DNA of 64,000 nucleotides from Tepiditoga spiralis (GTDB lineage Bacteria; Thermotogota; Thermotogae; Petrotogales; Petrotogaceae), in NCBI RefSeq assembly GCF_014701195.1, contig NZ_AP018712.1:1196501-1260500 (forward strand), written 5' to 3'. Within the stretch, counting starts at the first letter, position 1, and each line of letters opens with the position of its first letter. The position numbers and the translations under genes were made by a program. The notes beneath the pieces were generated by a model, which was not told the origin of the DNA, ran no database searches, and worked only from the letters and a program-made list of their open reading frames with translations. This document shows positions 24,497 to 33,488 of this stretch, one piece after another.

Positions 24497-25855
24497 TTAA
24501 GTTCTAATTTTTTTCCATTTTCCTTTTGTATAAAAGTAAATTGATATTAAAAATTCAAAAAAATCTCCAAAAGCAAATGATAACCAAACCCATATTAAAG
24601 GTAGGTTTAATATTTTTATGAAAATAAATAATAATGGTATTTGAATTAACCATCTTGAACCAGCACTCATGAATAAGAAAGGTAAATTATAACCTGATGC
24701 TGAAAAAACACTCGATAGTCCAAATGAATATGCAACAAAAATAAGCCCTATGGAACTAAAAATCATGAATTCTTTTCCATATAAGATTACTTGTGCATCA
24801 CTATTCAGGAAAGAAATTAAAACTTCTCCCTTAAAAAATACCAATAACATAAAAGTAAAGGTTATTAATGAGGCTAAACTTGCAGTTAATTTAGCTGTTT
24901 TTGCAGCTCTTGTTGTTAAGTTTGCACCAAGTGATTGTCCTATTATGGAAGATGCTCCCATAGATAAACCCATTAATGGCATAAAGACAAATCCAAATAT
25001 CCTTCCTCCAACAGCATAAGCAGCAACAACTGTAGTTCCAAATAATGATACAAATTTTAATATTACTAACATTGAAAGATTTCTTGCAAAAACTTCTAAT
25101 CCATTTGGTAAACCTATTGTTATTAATTTTTTATCCATTTTAAAATTTAATTTTAAAAGTTTAAAAATAGAAGGTTTTATACCTCTTTTCCCACTAAATA
25201 ATAGGTAAAATCCAATTATGAAAGCTATACTTTGAGAAATTATAGTTGAAACAGCTGCTCCAGAAATCCCCATATTTAATCCTTGTATTGAAGTTCCTGG
25301 AATTGTTTTGAACATTAAAAATGGATCTAAAATTATATTTAAAATACTTGAAAATATCATAATATACATTGGAGTTTTTGAGTCTCCAATACATCTTAAA
25401 GCAGTGTTTACTGAAAAAGAAGAAAACATTATTGGAAGAAAAAATAATCTTATATAACCATATTTTATTCCAAGATCTACAACTTCTTTTTTTGCAAAGG
25501 ATCCCATTAAAGGTTTTAAAAATAAAGCTATTGAAATTGCACCTATTATTGCAACTACAAACTTAAAAGTTATTGTTTGTTCTATTGCTAAGTTTGTTTT
25601 TTCATAATCTTTTTTTCCATAACTTTGAGAAATTAATGAAATTGAACTTGTACCGATAATTTCATTTAAAGCTTCTACAACCCAAAAAATTGTTGCAAAT
25701 ATTCCAACACTTGCTTGTGCTGCTGTTGAAATATGTCCTATCCAAAACATATCAACAAGGTCGTAAATCATTTGTGCACTAAAGCCTATCATAGTTGGAA
25801 TAGACATTAATAATAGTTCTTTTATTATACTGCCTTTGGTTAAATCTCTTGCCAT
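24497..25855 (-). CDS. MATE family efflux transporter
   Basis: This 452-residue protein has twelve predicted membrane helices in two similar halves, the usual MATE size. It begins MARDLTKGSIIKELLLMSIPTMIGF, followed by DLVDMFWIGHIS, both typical of the DinF/NorM-like family. These carriers expel cationic drugs or metabolites using sodium or proton gradients. The start lies 16 bases inside the hflX gene, so the two are co-translated. Substrate cannot be read from sequence. Confidence 0.92.
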   Translation of the reverse strand: MARDLTKGSIIKELLLMSIPTMIGFSAQMIYDLVDMFWIGHISTAAQASVGIFATIFWVVEALNEIIGTSSISLISQSYGKKDYEKTNLAIEQTITFKFVVAIIGAISIALFLKPLMGSFAKKEVVDLGIKYGYIRLFFLPIMFSSFSVNTALRCIGDSKTPMYIMIFSSILNIILDPFLMFKTIPGTSIQGLNMGISGAAVSTIISQSIAFIIGFYLLFSGKRGIKPSIFKLLKLNFKMDKKLITIGLPNGLEVFARNLSMLVILKFVSLFGTTVVAAYAVGGRIFGFVFMPLMGLSMGASSIIGQSLGANLTTRAAKTAKLTASLASLITFTFMLLVFFKGEVLISFLNSDAQVILYGKEFMIFSSIGLIFVAYSFGLSSVFSASGYNLPFLFMSAGSRWLIQIPLLFIFIKILNLPLIWVWLSFAFGDFFEFLISIYFYTKGKWKKIRT

Positions 25856-27120
25856 AATTCAAATCCAATCATAGATTTTATTTTTTCTAAGTATTCTTTT
25901 TTAGTTATTAATTCATATTCAAAGCCATCATCGATTTGTTTTTTTTCTTTTATTCCTATTTGATCTCGTATTTTATCTATTTTCCAGCTATGTTCAAACT
26001 TTAAGTATAATTTTTTTGAAACCAACACTTCTAAATTAATTAATTTTTTTTCTAAATCATTTAAAAATTCTTGTACAGTTTTTTTTGATTTTGCAGAAAC
26101 AAATAAGGCTTCTGGATGTAGTATTTTCAAATGATCGAGTTTTTCTTTTGTTAAAAGATCTATTTTATTAAAAACTACAATGCGTGGTATAGGTTCTATT
26201 ATAACCTCGTTTAAAGTTTTATTTACCACACTTTTTTTATCTTCATAATCTTCTTCACTAAGGTCAATTACTTCGATTATTACATCTGAATAATTGATTT
26301 CTTCAAGAGTCGTTTTAAAAGATTCTATTAAAGATATTGGTAACTTTCTTATAAAACCGACTGTATCAGAAAATATTACTTGTAAACCATCGTTGAACTT
26401 TGTCTTTCTTGAAATTGTTGCCAATGTTGAAAATAACTTTTGTGAAACAAGTATATTTTCATCATCTGAAAGTGCTTTTAATAAGGTTGATTTTCCAGCA
26501 CTTGTATAGCCTGTTATTGAAACTTTAATTGTTGAAGAGGCATTTCTTTTTTTTGATTTCATAGTCCTAGTATGTTTTATGCTTTCTAATTTATTTTTAA
26601 GTGTGTTTATTTTTTCTTTTATAGTTCTTCTATTGTACTCTAATTGAGTTTCACCAGGTCCTCTTGTTCCAATTCCACCCCCTGTTCTTGATAAAGAAAT
26701 TCCTTGACCAACTAATTTTGGGAGTTCATATGTTAAACTTGCTAATTCAACTTGAAGTTTACTTTCTGTTGTTTTAGCATTTCTACTAAAAATTTCTAAA
26801 ATTATTTCATTTCTATCTAAAATTTTTATGTCTTTTAATTCTTTTTCTAGTAGCTTCCTTTGTAAACTACTTAAACTATCATTAAATATGGCAATATTGC
26901 ATTTAAAAGCCATTAATGCATCTTTTAATTCTTCAATTTTTCCTTTTCCAAGATATGTTTTTTTATCTGGTGCTTCTTTTTTTTGTATTACTTCAGTTAA
27001 GATATTTATGTCAATATTTGAACATAATAATTTTAATTCTTCAATTTGCTTTTCAAAATCTTTTTCTCTTTTATTGACTGCAACGAGTATTCCATCAAAA
27101 ACTTCTTTAGTTTTTTCCAT
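25840..27120 (-). CDS. hflX: GTPase HflX
   Basis: The 426-residue protein has the N-terminal HflX domain, the linker with GTRGPGETQLEYNRR, and a G domain with P-loop GYTSAGKST and G3 DTVGFIRKLP. HflX binds the 50S subunit and splits stalled ribosomes under heat or antibiotic stress. The C-terminal extension (after about residue 370) is present. It is the middle gene of a minus-strand unit: ASCH-like protein, hflX, MATE transporter. Confidence 0.96.
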   Translation of the reverse strand: MEKTKEVFDGILVAVNKREKDFEKQIEELKLLCSNIDINILTEVIQKKEAPDKKTYLGKGKIEELKDALMAFKCNIAIFNDSLSSLQRKLLEKELKDIKILDRNEIILEIFSRNAKTTESKLQVELASLTYELPKLVGQGISLSRTGGGIGTRGPGETQLEYNRRTIKEKINTLKNKLESIKHTRTMKSKKRNASSTIKVSITGYTSAGKSTLLKALSDDENILVSQKLFSTLATISRKTKFNDGLQVIFSDTVGFIRKLPISLIESFKTTLEEINYSDVIIEVIDLSEEDYEDKKSVVNKTLNEVIIEPIPRIVVFNKIDLLTKEKLDHLKILHPEALFVSAKSKKTVQEFLNDLEKKLINLEVLVSKKLYLKFEHSWKIDKIRDQIGIKEKKQIDDGFEYELITKKEYLEKIKSMIGFELWQEI

Positions 27121-27134
27121 ATAAAAGATTCCTC

Positions 27135-27524
27135 CTAATTTTCTATTGAGTGCAACTTAAAATGTTCTACTACAATTATTGTGTCATCATTTATTGCCAA
27201 CCAGTCTTTATTTAGTTCTTCAGACCAAATTTTTTTATGAAATTCTTTAAATTCTTCTATACTATTAAATAATTCTCCTTTTGCAATTCTTTCTGTTACT
27301 TGTCCAAATGGAATTTCATATTTTTCAGTTATTTCAATATTACAGGCATGTTCACCTTTTTTTGTATAAATAGCAACTAAATCTCCTACTTTTGTTTTAC
27401 TTATTTCAGGTTCTTTATCATACCAATATTTTGGAGTACATATTACTGTTTTCCCTTTGTTGATTATTTGATCTATAACGCTATTATCATTTTCATCTTT
27501 TCCCCAAACAGTAGTTTTTTTCAT
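27135..27524 (-). CDS. ASCH/EVE-like small protein
   Basis: The 129-residue protein begins at the ATG six bases after AGGAGGTG. The pattern (KVGDLVAIYTKKGEHACNIEITEKYEIPFGQVTERIAKGE, then W-E-E-L-N) resembles the ASCH fold, a PUA-like beta barrel linked to RNA or modified-nucleotide binding. No catalytic motif is obvious. It is the first gene before hflX, 14 bases apart, so a translation- or RNA-related job is plausible. Fold assignment moderate. Confidence 0.55.
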   Translation of the reverse strand: MKKTTVWGKDENDNSVIDQIINKGKTVICTPKYWYDKEPEISKTKVGDLVAIYTKKGEHACNIEITEKYEIPFGQVTERIAKGELFNSIEEFKEFHKKIWSEELNKDWLAINDDTIIVVEHFKLHSIEN

Positions 27525-27581
27525 AAAAAACACCTCCTAAATAAGTGATATACACTTAAATTATACCTTTTTTTTAGTTAC

Positions 27582-27626
27582 AAAAGTATTAATTATGAAA
27601 GTATTTAATACTTTTAATGGTATAAT
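27582..27626. promoter_or_regulatory. Inverted repeat and promoter in a divergent intergenic region
   Basis: AAAAGTATTAA (27582-27592) and TTAATACTTTT (27605-27615) form an inverted repeat 12 bases apart. A third half-site AAAGTATT lies between them. TATAAT at 27621-27626 with an upstream TG (extended -10) follows directly and points to the gene at 27651. The repeat covers the expected -35 region, which suits an operator. Confidence 0.5.
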
Positions 27627-27650
27627 TATTTTTAGGAGAGGAGGAATAAA

Positions 27651-28124
27651 GTGAGTAAAAATATAACTATTACGGCTATGCTTTCTGTTTTAGTAGTTGT
27701 TTTATTTTCGTTTCAAATGGTAATTCCACCAATAGGAATGATTTTTTCGTATTTATCTGTAATTTTATTAATTGAAATAAAAAGAAATACAGAAACAAGA
27801 TATTATTTGATGTCGTTAATAACTACCAGTACTTTAATAGTAATGTTAAATGATCCTTTTGGATGGATTTTATATATTTTTATGTTAATACCTGTTTCAG
27901 TTGGAGTTATATATGAAGGTTATTTAAAATTTTTAATGTTGATACCAGTAGAAGCTGGTGCTTACTTTATGTTTAAAGTATTTTCCGTTAAAGGATCTCC
28001 AATAGATAATTTTCTTGGTAATATTTGGTATTTTTTAGGTATATTTTTTTATATTGCAACGTACTTTTTTTATAAAAAGGCTATTATTATTTTTGATGTT
28101 TTAAAAAAAAGAATGTATAAATAA
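27651..28124 (+). CDS. Uncharacterised membrane protein
   Basis: The 157-residue protein has a GTG start behind GGAGAGGAGG. Five to six hydrophobic segments span nearly its whole length, with short loops and basic residues at the C-terminus. I do not recognise a family. It might be a small permease-like component, but no motif supports that. Fifteen bases separate it from the lipoprotein gene downstream, so the two probably form one unit. Confidence 0.7.
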   Translation: MSKNITITAMLSVLVVVLFSFQMVIPPIGMIFSYLSVILLIEIKRNTETRYYLMSLITTSTLIVMLNDPFGWILYIFMLIPVSVGVIYEGYLKFLMLIPVEAGAYFMFKVFSVKGSPIDNFLGNIWYFLGIFFYIATYFFYKKAIIIFDVLKKRMYK

Positions 28125-28139
28125 AATTGGAGGTGAACT

Positions 28140-28598
28140 ATGAAAAAGAGCTTTTATGTTGTTTTATTTTTGGTTTTTACATTTTTACTAATTTCTTGTA
28201 GTGCAAATATTAATAAAGAAAATAATTTGGAAAACAGTTCATCAAAGGTTGATAATTCAAAAGTTGATGACTCAATAATAAATACAGTTACTTTCATTAT
28301 TGAAAGTTATCCCTCAAATACTCCTGAAAATAGTAATATATACATGATGGGAGATTTTAATGGATGGAATCCGTCAGATGTCTTTTATAGATTTGAAAAA
28401 AATGAAGAAGGTGAATATATATTAAAGGTTAGTATGAAATCTGGAACTAAAATAAATTTTAAAATTACAAGAGGAACAGATGATTCTGTAGAATCAGACA
28501 GTTTTGGAGATGAAATATCAGAACGTGAATACAAGTTTTCAACTGATGGAGATGAAGTTTATATTTCAATAGAAGGTTGGAAAGATCTAGGATTTTAA
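28140..28598 (+). CDS. Lipoprotein with glycogen/starch-binding-like (CBM20/48) domain
   Basis: This is a 152-residue protein with a lipoprotein signal (LISC, acylated cysteine C20), a Ser/Asn/Asp-rich linker and one beta-sandwich domain. The segment IYMMGDFNGWNPSD is the classic N-terminal strand of CBM20/CBM48 and related domains, and YKFSTDGDEVYISIEGWKDLGF closes it. There is no catalytic domain. It may hold alpha-glucan at the cell surface or serve as a structural adaptor. Start supported by GGAGGTG. Confidence 0.75.
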   Translation: MKKSFYVVLFLVFTFLLISCSANINKENNLENSSSKVDNSKVDDSIINTVTFIIESYPSNTPENSNIYMMGDFNGWNPSDVFYRFEKNEEGEYILKVSMKSGTKINFKITRGTDDSVESDSFGDEISEREYKFSTDGDEVYISIEGWKDLGF

Positions 28599-28606
28599 TA
28601 ATTAAT

Positions 28607-28643
28607 AAAAACATGTAAAAGTTATATGCTTTTACATGTTTTT
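28607..28643. terminator. Bidirectional terminator between convergent genes
   Basis: AAAAACATGTAAAAG and its complement form a 15-pair hairpin with loop TTATATG. The right arm lies inside the last codons of the nicotinamidase gene. Confidence 0.85.
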
Positions 28644-29215
28644 ATTTTATTTTCTTTTAAAATGGAATCAATATCTTTTTTATTCACTGATTTTATAAAG
28701 TCTTTTATAACAAAGGTGTTGTATCCTTTTTTTATGCTAGATTTTATAGTTTCTAATACACATATATCTCCAGCTAATCCAAAAATAATTAAATTTTTTA
28801 TTTTATTATTTTTTAATAATAAATCTAACTCATTTGGAGTATCTTCAAAGTTTTCATAAAAAGCAGAATAACTATCTGTTTCTTTTAAACTTCCTTTTTT
28901 TACTATATAATCAACATAGTTTATAAATAATTTATTTCCGTATGTATTTTTTACACAATGCATGGGCCATTCTTTAAATGAAATATGATCTTTAGGATGA
29001 TCATCTTTACTTGCGAAAATTTTATACTTTTCTTTTTTTGCAAGCTTTAAAAAATTATTAATTGATTTTATCCAAACTTCATCAGTTTCTTCAACTGGTA
29101 GTTCATTTGAGCATCTTAATGTAAAACTATTTTGACAGTCAACACAGAGTATAGCTGTGTTAATGGGGAATAAATTTAAAATTTTTATTTTTTCGATTAA
29201 AGTTTTCATATTCAT
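28622..29215 (-). CDS. pncA: Nicotinamidase / isochorismatase-family hydrolase
   Basis: The 197-residue protein carries the nicotinamidase pattern: ILCVDCQN with the catalytic Asp 26, the metal site in SKDDHPKDHISF (D71, H73, H77), WPMHCV, and the nucleophilic cysteine in GLAGDICVLETI near residue 151. It converts nicotinamide to nicotinate for NAD salvage. AAGGAGGT lies seven bases before the chosen ATG. The metal site fits PncA better than other isochorismatase relatives. Confidence 0.85.
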   Translation of the reverse strand: MNMKTLIEKIKILNLFPINTAILCVDCQNSFTLRCSNELPVEETDEVWIKSINNFLKLAKKEKYKIFASKDDHPKDHISFKEWPMHCVKNTYGNKLFINYVDYIVKKGSLKETDSYSAFYENFEDTPNELDLLLKNNKIKNLIIFGLAGDICVLETIKSSIKKGYNTFVIKDFIKSVNKKDIDSILKENKIKTCKSI

Positions 29216-29262
29216 ATAAGATACCTCCTTATGATAATTTTAACACATTTAAGAAAAATAAA

Positions 29263-29291
29263 TTGATTTTGTAAAATAAATTGATTATAAT
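29263..29291 (+). promoter_or_regulatory. Promoter of gpmA
   Basis: TTGATT (29263-29268) and TATAAT (29286-29291) with a 17-base spacer, 41 bases before the start codon. Confidence 0.75.
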
Positions 29292-29331
29292 TGTATTGGA
29301 TGACTATATTTGCAAAAGGGAGTGATTTTAA

Positions 29332-30078
29332 GTGTATAAATTAGTTTTAATAAGACACGGAGAAAGTCAGTGGAACAAAGAAAATAAATTTACCGGGTGG
29401 ACAGATGTTGATCTTTCAGAAAAGGGTGTAGAAGAAGCAAAAGAAGGTGGAAAAGTATTAAAAGAAGAAGGTTTTAAATTTGATATTGCTTATACTTCTG
29501 TATTGAAAAGAGCTATAAAAACATTAAATAATGTTCTTGAAGAAATGGATTTATTGTGGATTCCTGTATATAAATCATGGAGATTAAATGAAAGACATTA
29601 TGGTGCTCTTCAAGGTTTAAATAAAGCAGAAACGGCTAAAAAGCATGGAGAAGAACAAGTTAAAATTTGGAGAAGAAGTTATGATATAAGACCTCCTGTT
29701 TTAGAATTAAATGATGAAAGACATCCAGCATTAGATCCAAAGTATTCAGCCTTGGACACAAAAATGCTTCCAGGTGCAGAATGTTTAAAGGATACAGTTG
29801 AAAGGTTTTTACCATTTTGGAATGATACAATAGCTCCAAGTATAAAAGAAGGAAAAAAGGTAATAATTGCTGCACACGGAAATTCTTTAAGAGCTTTAGT
29901 AAAGTATCTTGATAATATGTCTGATGAAGAAATAATTAGTTTAAATATTCCTACAGGAACACCTCTTGTTTATGAATTAGATGAAAACTTGAATCCTATA
30001 AAAAAATATTATTTAGGTGATCAAGAAAAAATAAAGAAGGCTATGGAATCAGTAGCAAATCAAGGAAAAGCAAAGTAA
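29332..30078 (+). CDS. gpmA: 2,3-bisphosphoglycerate-dependent phosphoglycerate mutase
   Basis: The 248-residue enzyme of glycolysis interconverts 3- and 2-phosphoglycerate. The phosphohistidine motif [10 protein letters not shown] is at the N-terminus. [27 protein letters not shown] and the second histidine in [14 protein letters not shown] follow. Length fits dPGM. The start is a GTG after GGGAGTGA. It is monocistronic, with its own promoter and terminator. Confidence 0.96.
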   Translation: MYKLVLIRHGESQWNKENKFTGWTDVDLSEKGVEEAKEGGKVLKEEGFKFDIAYTSVLKRAIKTLNNVLEEMDLLWIPVYKSWRLNERHYGALQGLNKAETAKKHGEEQVKIWRRSYDIRPPVLELNDERHPALDPKYSALDTKMLPGAECLKDTVERFLPFWNDTIAPSIKEGKKVIIAAHGNSLRALVKYLDNMSDEEIISLNIPTGTPLVYELDENLNPIKKYYLGDQEKIKKAMESVANQGKAK

Positions 30079-30087
30079 ATAAAATAT

Positions 30088-30117
30088 AAAAAACGGAAGC
30101 TAATAGCTTCCGTTTTT

Positions 30118-30118
<1 letters not shown>
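30088..30118. terminator. Terminator after gpmA and after the tRNA cluster
   Basis: ACGGAAGCT and AGCTTCCGT form a hairpin within A and T runs, so it works for both convergent transcripts. It abuts the encoded CCA end of tRNA-Phe. Confidence 0.85.
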
Positions 30119-30193
<75 letters not shown>

Positions 30194-30199
30194 ATAGAA

Positions 30200-30274
30200 T
30201 GGTGGGCCCTGTAGGGATTGAACCTACGACCCTCTGCTTGTAAGGCAGATGCTCTCCCGCTGAGCTAAGGGCCC
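30200..30274 (-). tRNA. tRNA-Val (TAC)
   Basis: The 75-base cloverleaf has acceptor GGGCCCT/AGGGCCC and D arm TAGCTCAGCGGGAGAGC. The anticodon loop CTTACAA contains TAC and the T arm contains GGTTCAATCC. The CCA end is encoded. Confidence 0.95.
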
Positions 30275-30278
30275 ATTA

Positions 30279-30354
30279 TGGCGCCCCCAACGAGATTTGA
30301 ACTCGTGTCTTTGGCGTGAAAGGCCAATGTCCTAGGCCGCTAGACGATGGGGGC
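30279..30354 (-). tRNA. tRNA-Glu (TTC)
   Basis: The 76-base cloverleaf has acceptor GCCCCCA/TGGGGGC and D arm TCGTCTAGCGGCCTAGGAC. The anticodon loop CTTTCAC contains TTC and the T arm contains GAGTTCAAATCTC. The CCA end is encoded. It is first in the cluster. Confidence 0.95.
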
Positions 30355-30371
30355 AAAACACCAACGCAATT

Positions 30372-30400
30372 ATTCTATCACACTTAATGATTGTTATCAA
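30372..30400 (-). promoter_or_regulatory. Promoter of the tRNA cluster
   Basis: On the minus strand TTGATA (30400-30395) and TAGAAT (30377-30372) are 17 bases apart, and transcription would start just before tRNA-Glu. Confidence 0.7.
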
Positions 30401-30422
30401 TAAACTAACATTAAACAAAAAG

Positions 30423-31316
30423 TTAATTTTTGGTTAATGACTCTATTAAAGCTCTTGCATTGTCTTCGTCTTTTGATATTTTTCGAATTAACTCTATTTG
30501 ATCATTGAATTTCTCTTCTGTTCTTAAAAAATCGATGAATTCAAGTTTTATATGTTTTCCATATAGATCGCCAAAAAAGTCTAAAAAATAGGTTTCTGTT
30601 TTTGGTATTTTAATTTCTTCAAAGTATGTTGGTCTTATTCCAACACTTGTTAATCCCCATAAAATTCTTGAATATCCATCAATGTATCCTTTTGTAAGAT
30701 ATACTCCATACTTTGGAAAGATTATATCTTCTTTTTCTCTTATATTTATATTTGCCGTTGGAAAACCTAATGAAAATCCAACATGTCTATCTTCATAAAC
30801 TGTACCTTCAACGGTCCAATTTTTTTCTAAAAGTTTATTAGATTCTTTTATGTTTCCTTTTTTTAAGTTTTTTCTAATTAATGTTGAGCTAACTCTATTT
30901 CCCATTTCTTTTAAATCGTGTAATACTTCAACGATAAGTCCTTTTTTTACACCACTGGTTAAAAGATAAGAAACATCTCCCATGGCGCCTTTTCCAAATT
31001 TAAAATCTTCACCACACACAATGTATTTAGTTCCAATATCTATTAAATGATTTAAATAATCTTCGTGGTTTATATGCCAAACATCTTTCATTTCAATAAT
31101 TTTTACTTCGAATCCCATTTCTTCAATTAATCTTTTTCTTTCCCAGCTTGGTAAAATTAAACCATCAAATCCATTTAAATACTTGCCAATTGGATATTTT
31201 AACATTATTGCAAGTGGTTTTAAATTGTTTTCTTTAGCTATTTGAAGTGTTTTTTTTAATATATATTTGTGACCTCTATGAATTCCATCAAAAGTACCTA
31301 TTGTTAATGCATACAA
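30423..31316 (-). CDS. ribF: Bifunctional riboflavin kinase / FAD synthetase
   Basis: The 297-residue enzyme makes FMN and then FAD. The FAD synthetase half (residues 1-165) has the nucleotidyltransferase motif GTFDGIHRGHKYIL, and SSTLIRKNLKKG follows. The kinase half has GFPTANI and ETYFLDFFGDLYG. The start codon is TTG, supported by GGACGGTGA upstream; family N-termini begin right here. It follows truB by 25 bases in the rbfA-truB-ribF order common in bacteria. Confidence 0.94.
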   Translation of the reverse strand: MYALTIGTFDGIHRGHKYILKKTLQIAKENNLKPLAIMLKYPIGKYLNGFDGLILPSWERKRLIEEMGFEVKIIEMKDVWHINHEDYLNHLIDIGTKYIVCGEDFKFGKGAMGDVSYLLTSGVKKGLIVEVLHDLKEMGNRVSSTLIRKNLKKGNIKESNKLLEKNWTVEGTVYEDRHVGFSLGFPTANINIREKEDIIFPKYGVYLTKGYIDGYSRILWGLTSVGIRPTYFEEIKIPKTETYFLDFFGDLYGKHIKLEFIDFLRTEEKFNDQIELIRKISKDEDNARALIESLTKN

Positions 31317-31341
31317 CTATGTCACCGTCCTAATAGATAAA

Positions 31342-32253
31342 TCATTTTAATATTTTATATAGTTTTATTATTCTATCATTTCTTTCAGGGGTTCTTAAAA
31401 GTGTTTTTAGAAATTTTGAAGATCTTTCAGCTTTTCCTACTCCAATAAAGTTTTTTTCATCATCTAAAATTTTTACATATTGATTTTTTTCAAATTTAGA
31501 AAATTGTAGTATATTTTCTTTATAAATTTGTATTCCATTTAAAACTTTATCTTTATTGTTTACTTTTATAAATGGAATATTTAAAGCTTTACTAATTGGA
31601 ACAAAGTTTGAATCTTTCTCCATTTTTTTTACTGATTGTTCTAATGAAAAAATACCACTTTTTAAACGTCTTAATTCTATTGCTGTTGCACCACAACCAA
31701 TTTTCTTTCCAATATCATTTATTAAAGTTCTTATATACGTTCCTGAAGAAACTGTAACTGTAAATTCTATTTCTTCATTATTTTCATAAACAATTATATC
31801 TTTTATATTAGATATATTTATATCAATTGGTGGAATATCTACTGTTTTACCAGCTCTTGCATATTTGAATAATCTTTTTCCATTTATTTTTTTTGCACAA
31901 TATATTGGTGGAATTTGTTTTGATTTTCCTTCAAAACTTTTTAAAGTTTTTATAATAAATTCTTTTGATAAATCTGGTACTTCGTTTTTTTCAATTATAT
32001 TTCCAGTGATATCATAAGAGTCTGTAATAATTCCTAAACGTGCTTTTACTCTATATGTTTTATTATCTGAAATTAAAAATTGTAAAAACTTTGTTGCTTT
32101 GTTTATAGCTAAAACTAATACACCAGTTGCAAAGGGATCTAAAGTTCCACAATGACCTACTTTTTTTGTGTTGTATAAAATTCTTGCTTCTTTTACTATG
32201 TCATGTGATGTAACATTTTTTGGTTTATCTATTACAAGAAATCCATTTTTCAT
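31342..32253 (-). CDS. truB: tRNA pseudouridine(55) synthase TruB
   Basis: The 303-residue enzyme makes pseudouridine 55 in the T loop of tRNAs. The catalytic aspartate lies in GTLDPFATGVLVL, preceded by KKVGHCG. The N-terminus GFLVIDKPKNVTSHDIV is diagnostic. A C-terminal PUA-like part is present. ATG overlaps the rbfA stop, so the two are coupled. Confidence 0.96.
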   Translation of the reverse strand: MKNGFLVIDKPKNVTSHDIVKEARILYNTKKVGHCGTLDPFATGVLVLAINKATKFLQFLISDNKTYRVKARLGIITDSYDITGNIIEKNEVPDLSKEFIIKTLKSFEGKSKQIPPIYCAKKINGKRLFKYARAGKTVDIPPIDINISNIKDIIVYENNEEIEFTVTVSSGTYIRTLINDIGKKIGCGATAIELRRLKSGIFSLEQSVKKMEKDSNFVPISKALNIPFIKVNNKDKVLNGIQIYKENILQFSKFEKNQYVKILDDEKNFIGVGKAERSSKFLKTLLRTPERNDRIIKLYKILK

Positions 32254-32606
32254 TCTTCTGTATCGCCTTCAACTTTTATTTCATTCAATAATTTTTGAAT
32301 TTTAATACTGTCTTCTAATCCTTTATCCTTAAAAAATCTTACTTCTGGAACTTTATACATTTTTATTTTTTGAGACATATCTTTTCTAAATAATCCTTTT
32401 AATTTATTTAAAACTTTTACTATTTCATCTACATCTTCATTTAATGCTGATACAGAAATATCAACAAAAGATTTATCTCTTGATAATTTTACAGAAGTAA
32501 AACTAATTAACTTTCCTTGTATTTCATTATTTCTTATTTTTGATAAAGTTTGTGTGAATAATTTTAAAATTTGTGATTCTAACATGTTTCTCCTAAATTG
32601 AGACAT
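32250..32606 (-). CDS. rbfA: Ribosome-binding factor A
   Basis: The 118-residue KH-type protein helps 16S rRNA and 30S maturation. The family segments RRNMLESQILKLFTQTLSKI at the N-terminus and KVPEVRFFKDKGLEDSIKI near the C-terminus are seen. GAGGAGG lies inside the end of the HDOD gene, and start and stop overlap. Confidence 0.94.
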   Translation of the reverse strand: MSQFRRNMLESQILKLFTQTLSKIRNNEIQGKLISFTSVKLSRDKSFVDISVSALNEDVDEIVKVLNKLKGLFRKDMSQKIKMYKVPEVRFFKDKGLEDSIKIQKLLNEIKVEGDTEE

Positions 32607-33487
32607 TACTTTTCCTCCTCGACGTCTATTATATTATTTAAGTTCATAAAATCTTGAGATTCTGAAATTTTTTCTTTTAAGTTATCTAGATATTTTTTAT
32701 ATTTTTGTGGAGTTAAACTAAGTTCATTCCAGGCTACTTCATTTGGAATAGGAATTTCAAATGATCCAGAATGTCCGTAAAATAAAGTTTTAACACTTAT
32801 ATTTGCTATATGAACTATATTTACTATAGTTTTTGTGTTTTCGTGTCTATTTTCATTTGGATTGTCATGAAAGGTTGCTGTGTCTATAATTATATCAGAC
32901 ATATTCCAATTTTCAAATAAAATTTTCCCTATTTGTTGATGTGAAAAAGATTGTAGCATTTCTTCTGCTTGAGAAAAAGATATTTTTTTGTGTTTGGATA
33001 ATTTTACAACCATTTCAAATATATCTGGCATTACAAAAGCCATAGCAATTTTTCCTAAATCGTGAAGCATACCACTTAAAAATGCCTCTTCTTTTTCTGG
33101 ATAATTCACATAATTTGATAATAATTCAGCTGCTATTCCAGTTCCCATTAAATGTTTCCAAAATTTTTCGGTATTAAAATAATCATATTCTTTTTTGAAA
33201 TAAGAATTTACTGTAAAGATGCTCATTGCAAGGTTTCTAACGGTTTTAAATCCAAGAATATTTATTGCTTGAGTTAATTTTGTTATTTTTCGTGGTATTG
33301 CATAATAGGCTGAATTAGACATTTTTAAAATTTTGGCACTTAAGGTAGGGGATTCTAAAACAGCAACGTTTAATTCTTTTGTACCAGATTCTGGATTAGA
33401 TGCAATTGAAATTATTCTTTGAACAACAAAATCTGGTGTAGGTAATTCTTCAATCTTTTTTGACAATTCTCTAATTGAAATAGCCAA
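32606..33487 (-). CDS. HDOD domain signalling protein
   Basis: The protein has about 293 residues with an HDOD domain: LPTPDFVVQRIISIASNPESGTKELNVAVLESPTLSAKILKMSNSAYY, then GMLHDLGKIAM. HDOD proteins are non-catalytic HD-fold relatives tied to signal transduction, often with c-di-GMP or stress control. The start is uncertain. I take the TTG at 33487 because AAAGGTG precedes it; the frame is open further upstream but overlaps the kinase gene. Pairing with a sensor kinase suggests a shared pathway. Confidence 0.82.
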   Translation of the reverse strand: MAISIRELSKKIEELPTPDFVVQRIISIASNPESGTKELNVAVLESPTLSAKILKMSNSAYYAIPRKITKLTQAINILGFKTVRNLAMSIFTVNSYFKKEYDYFNTEKFWKHLMGTGIAAELLSNYVNYPEKEEAFLSGMLHDLGKIAMAFVMPDIFEMVVKLSKHKKISFSQAEEMLQSFSHQQIGKILFENWNMSDIIIDTATFHDNPNENRHENTKTIVNIVHIANISVKTLFYGHSGSFEIPIPNEVAWNELSLTPQKYKKYLDNLKEKISESQDFMNLNNIIDVEEEK

Positions 33488-33488
33488 A

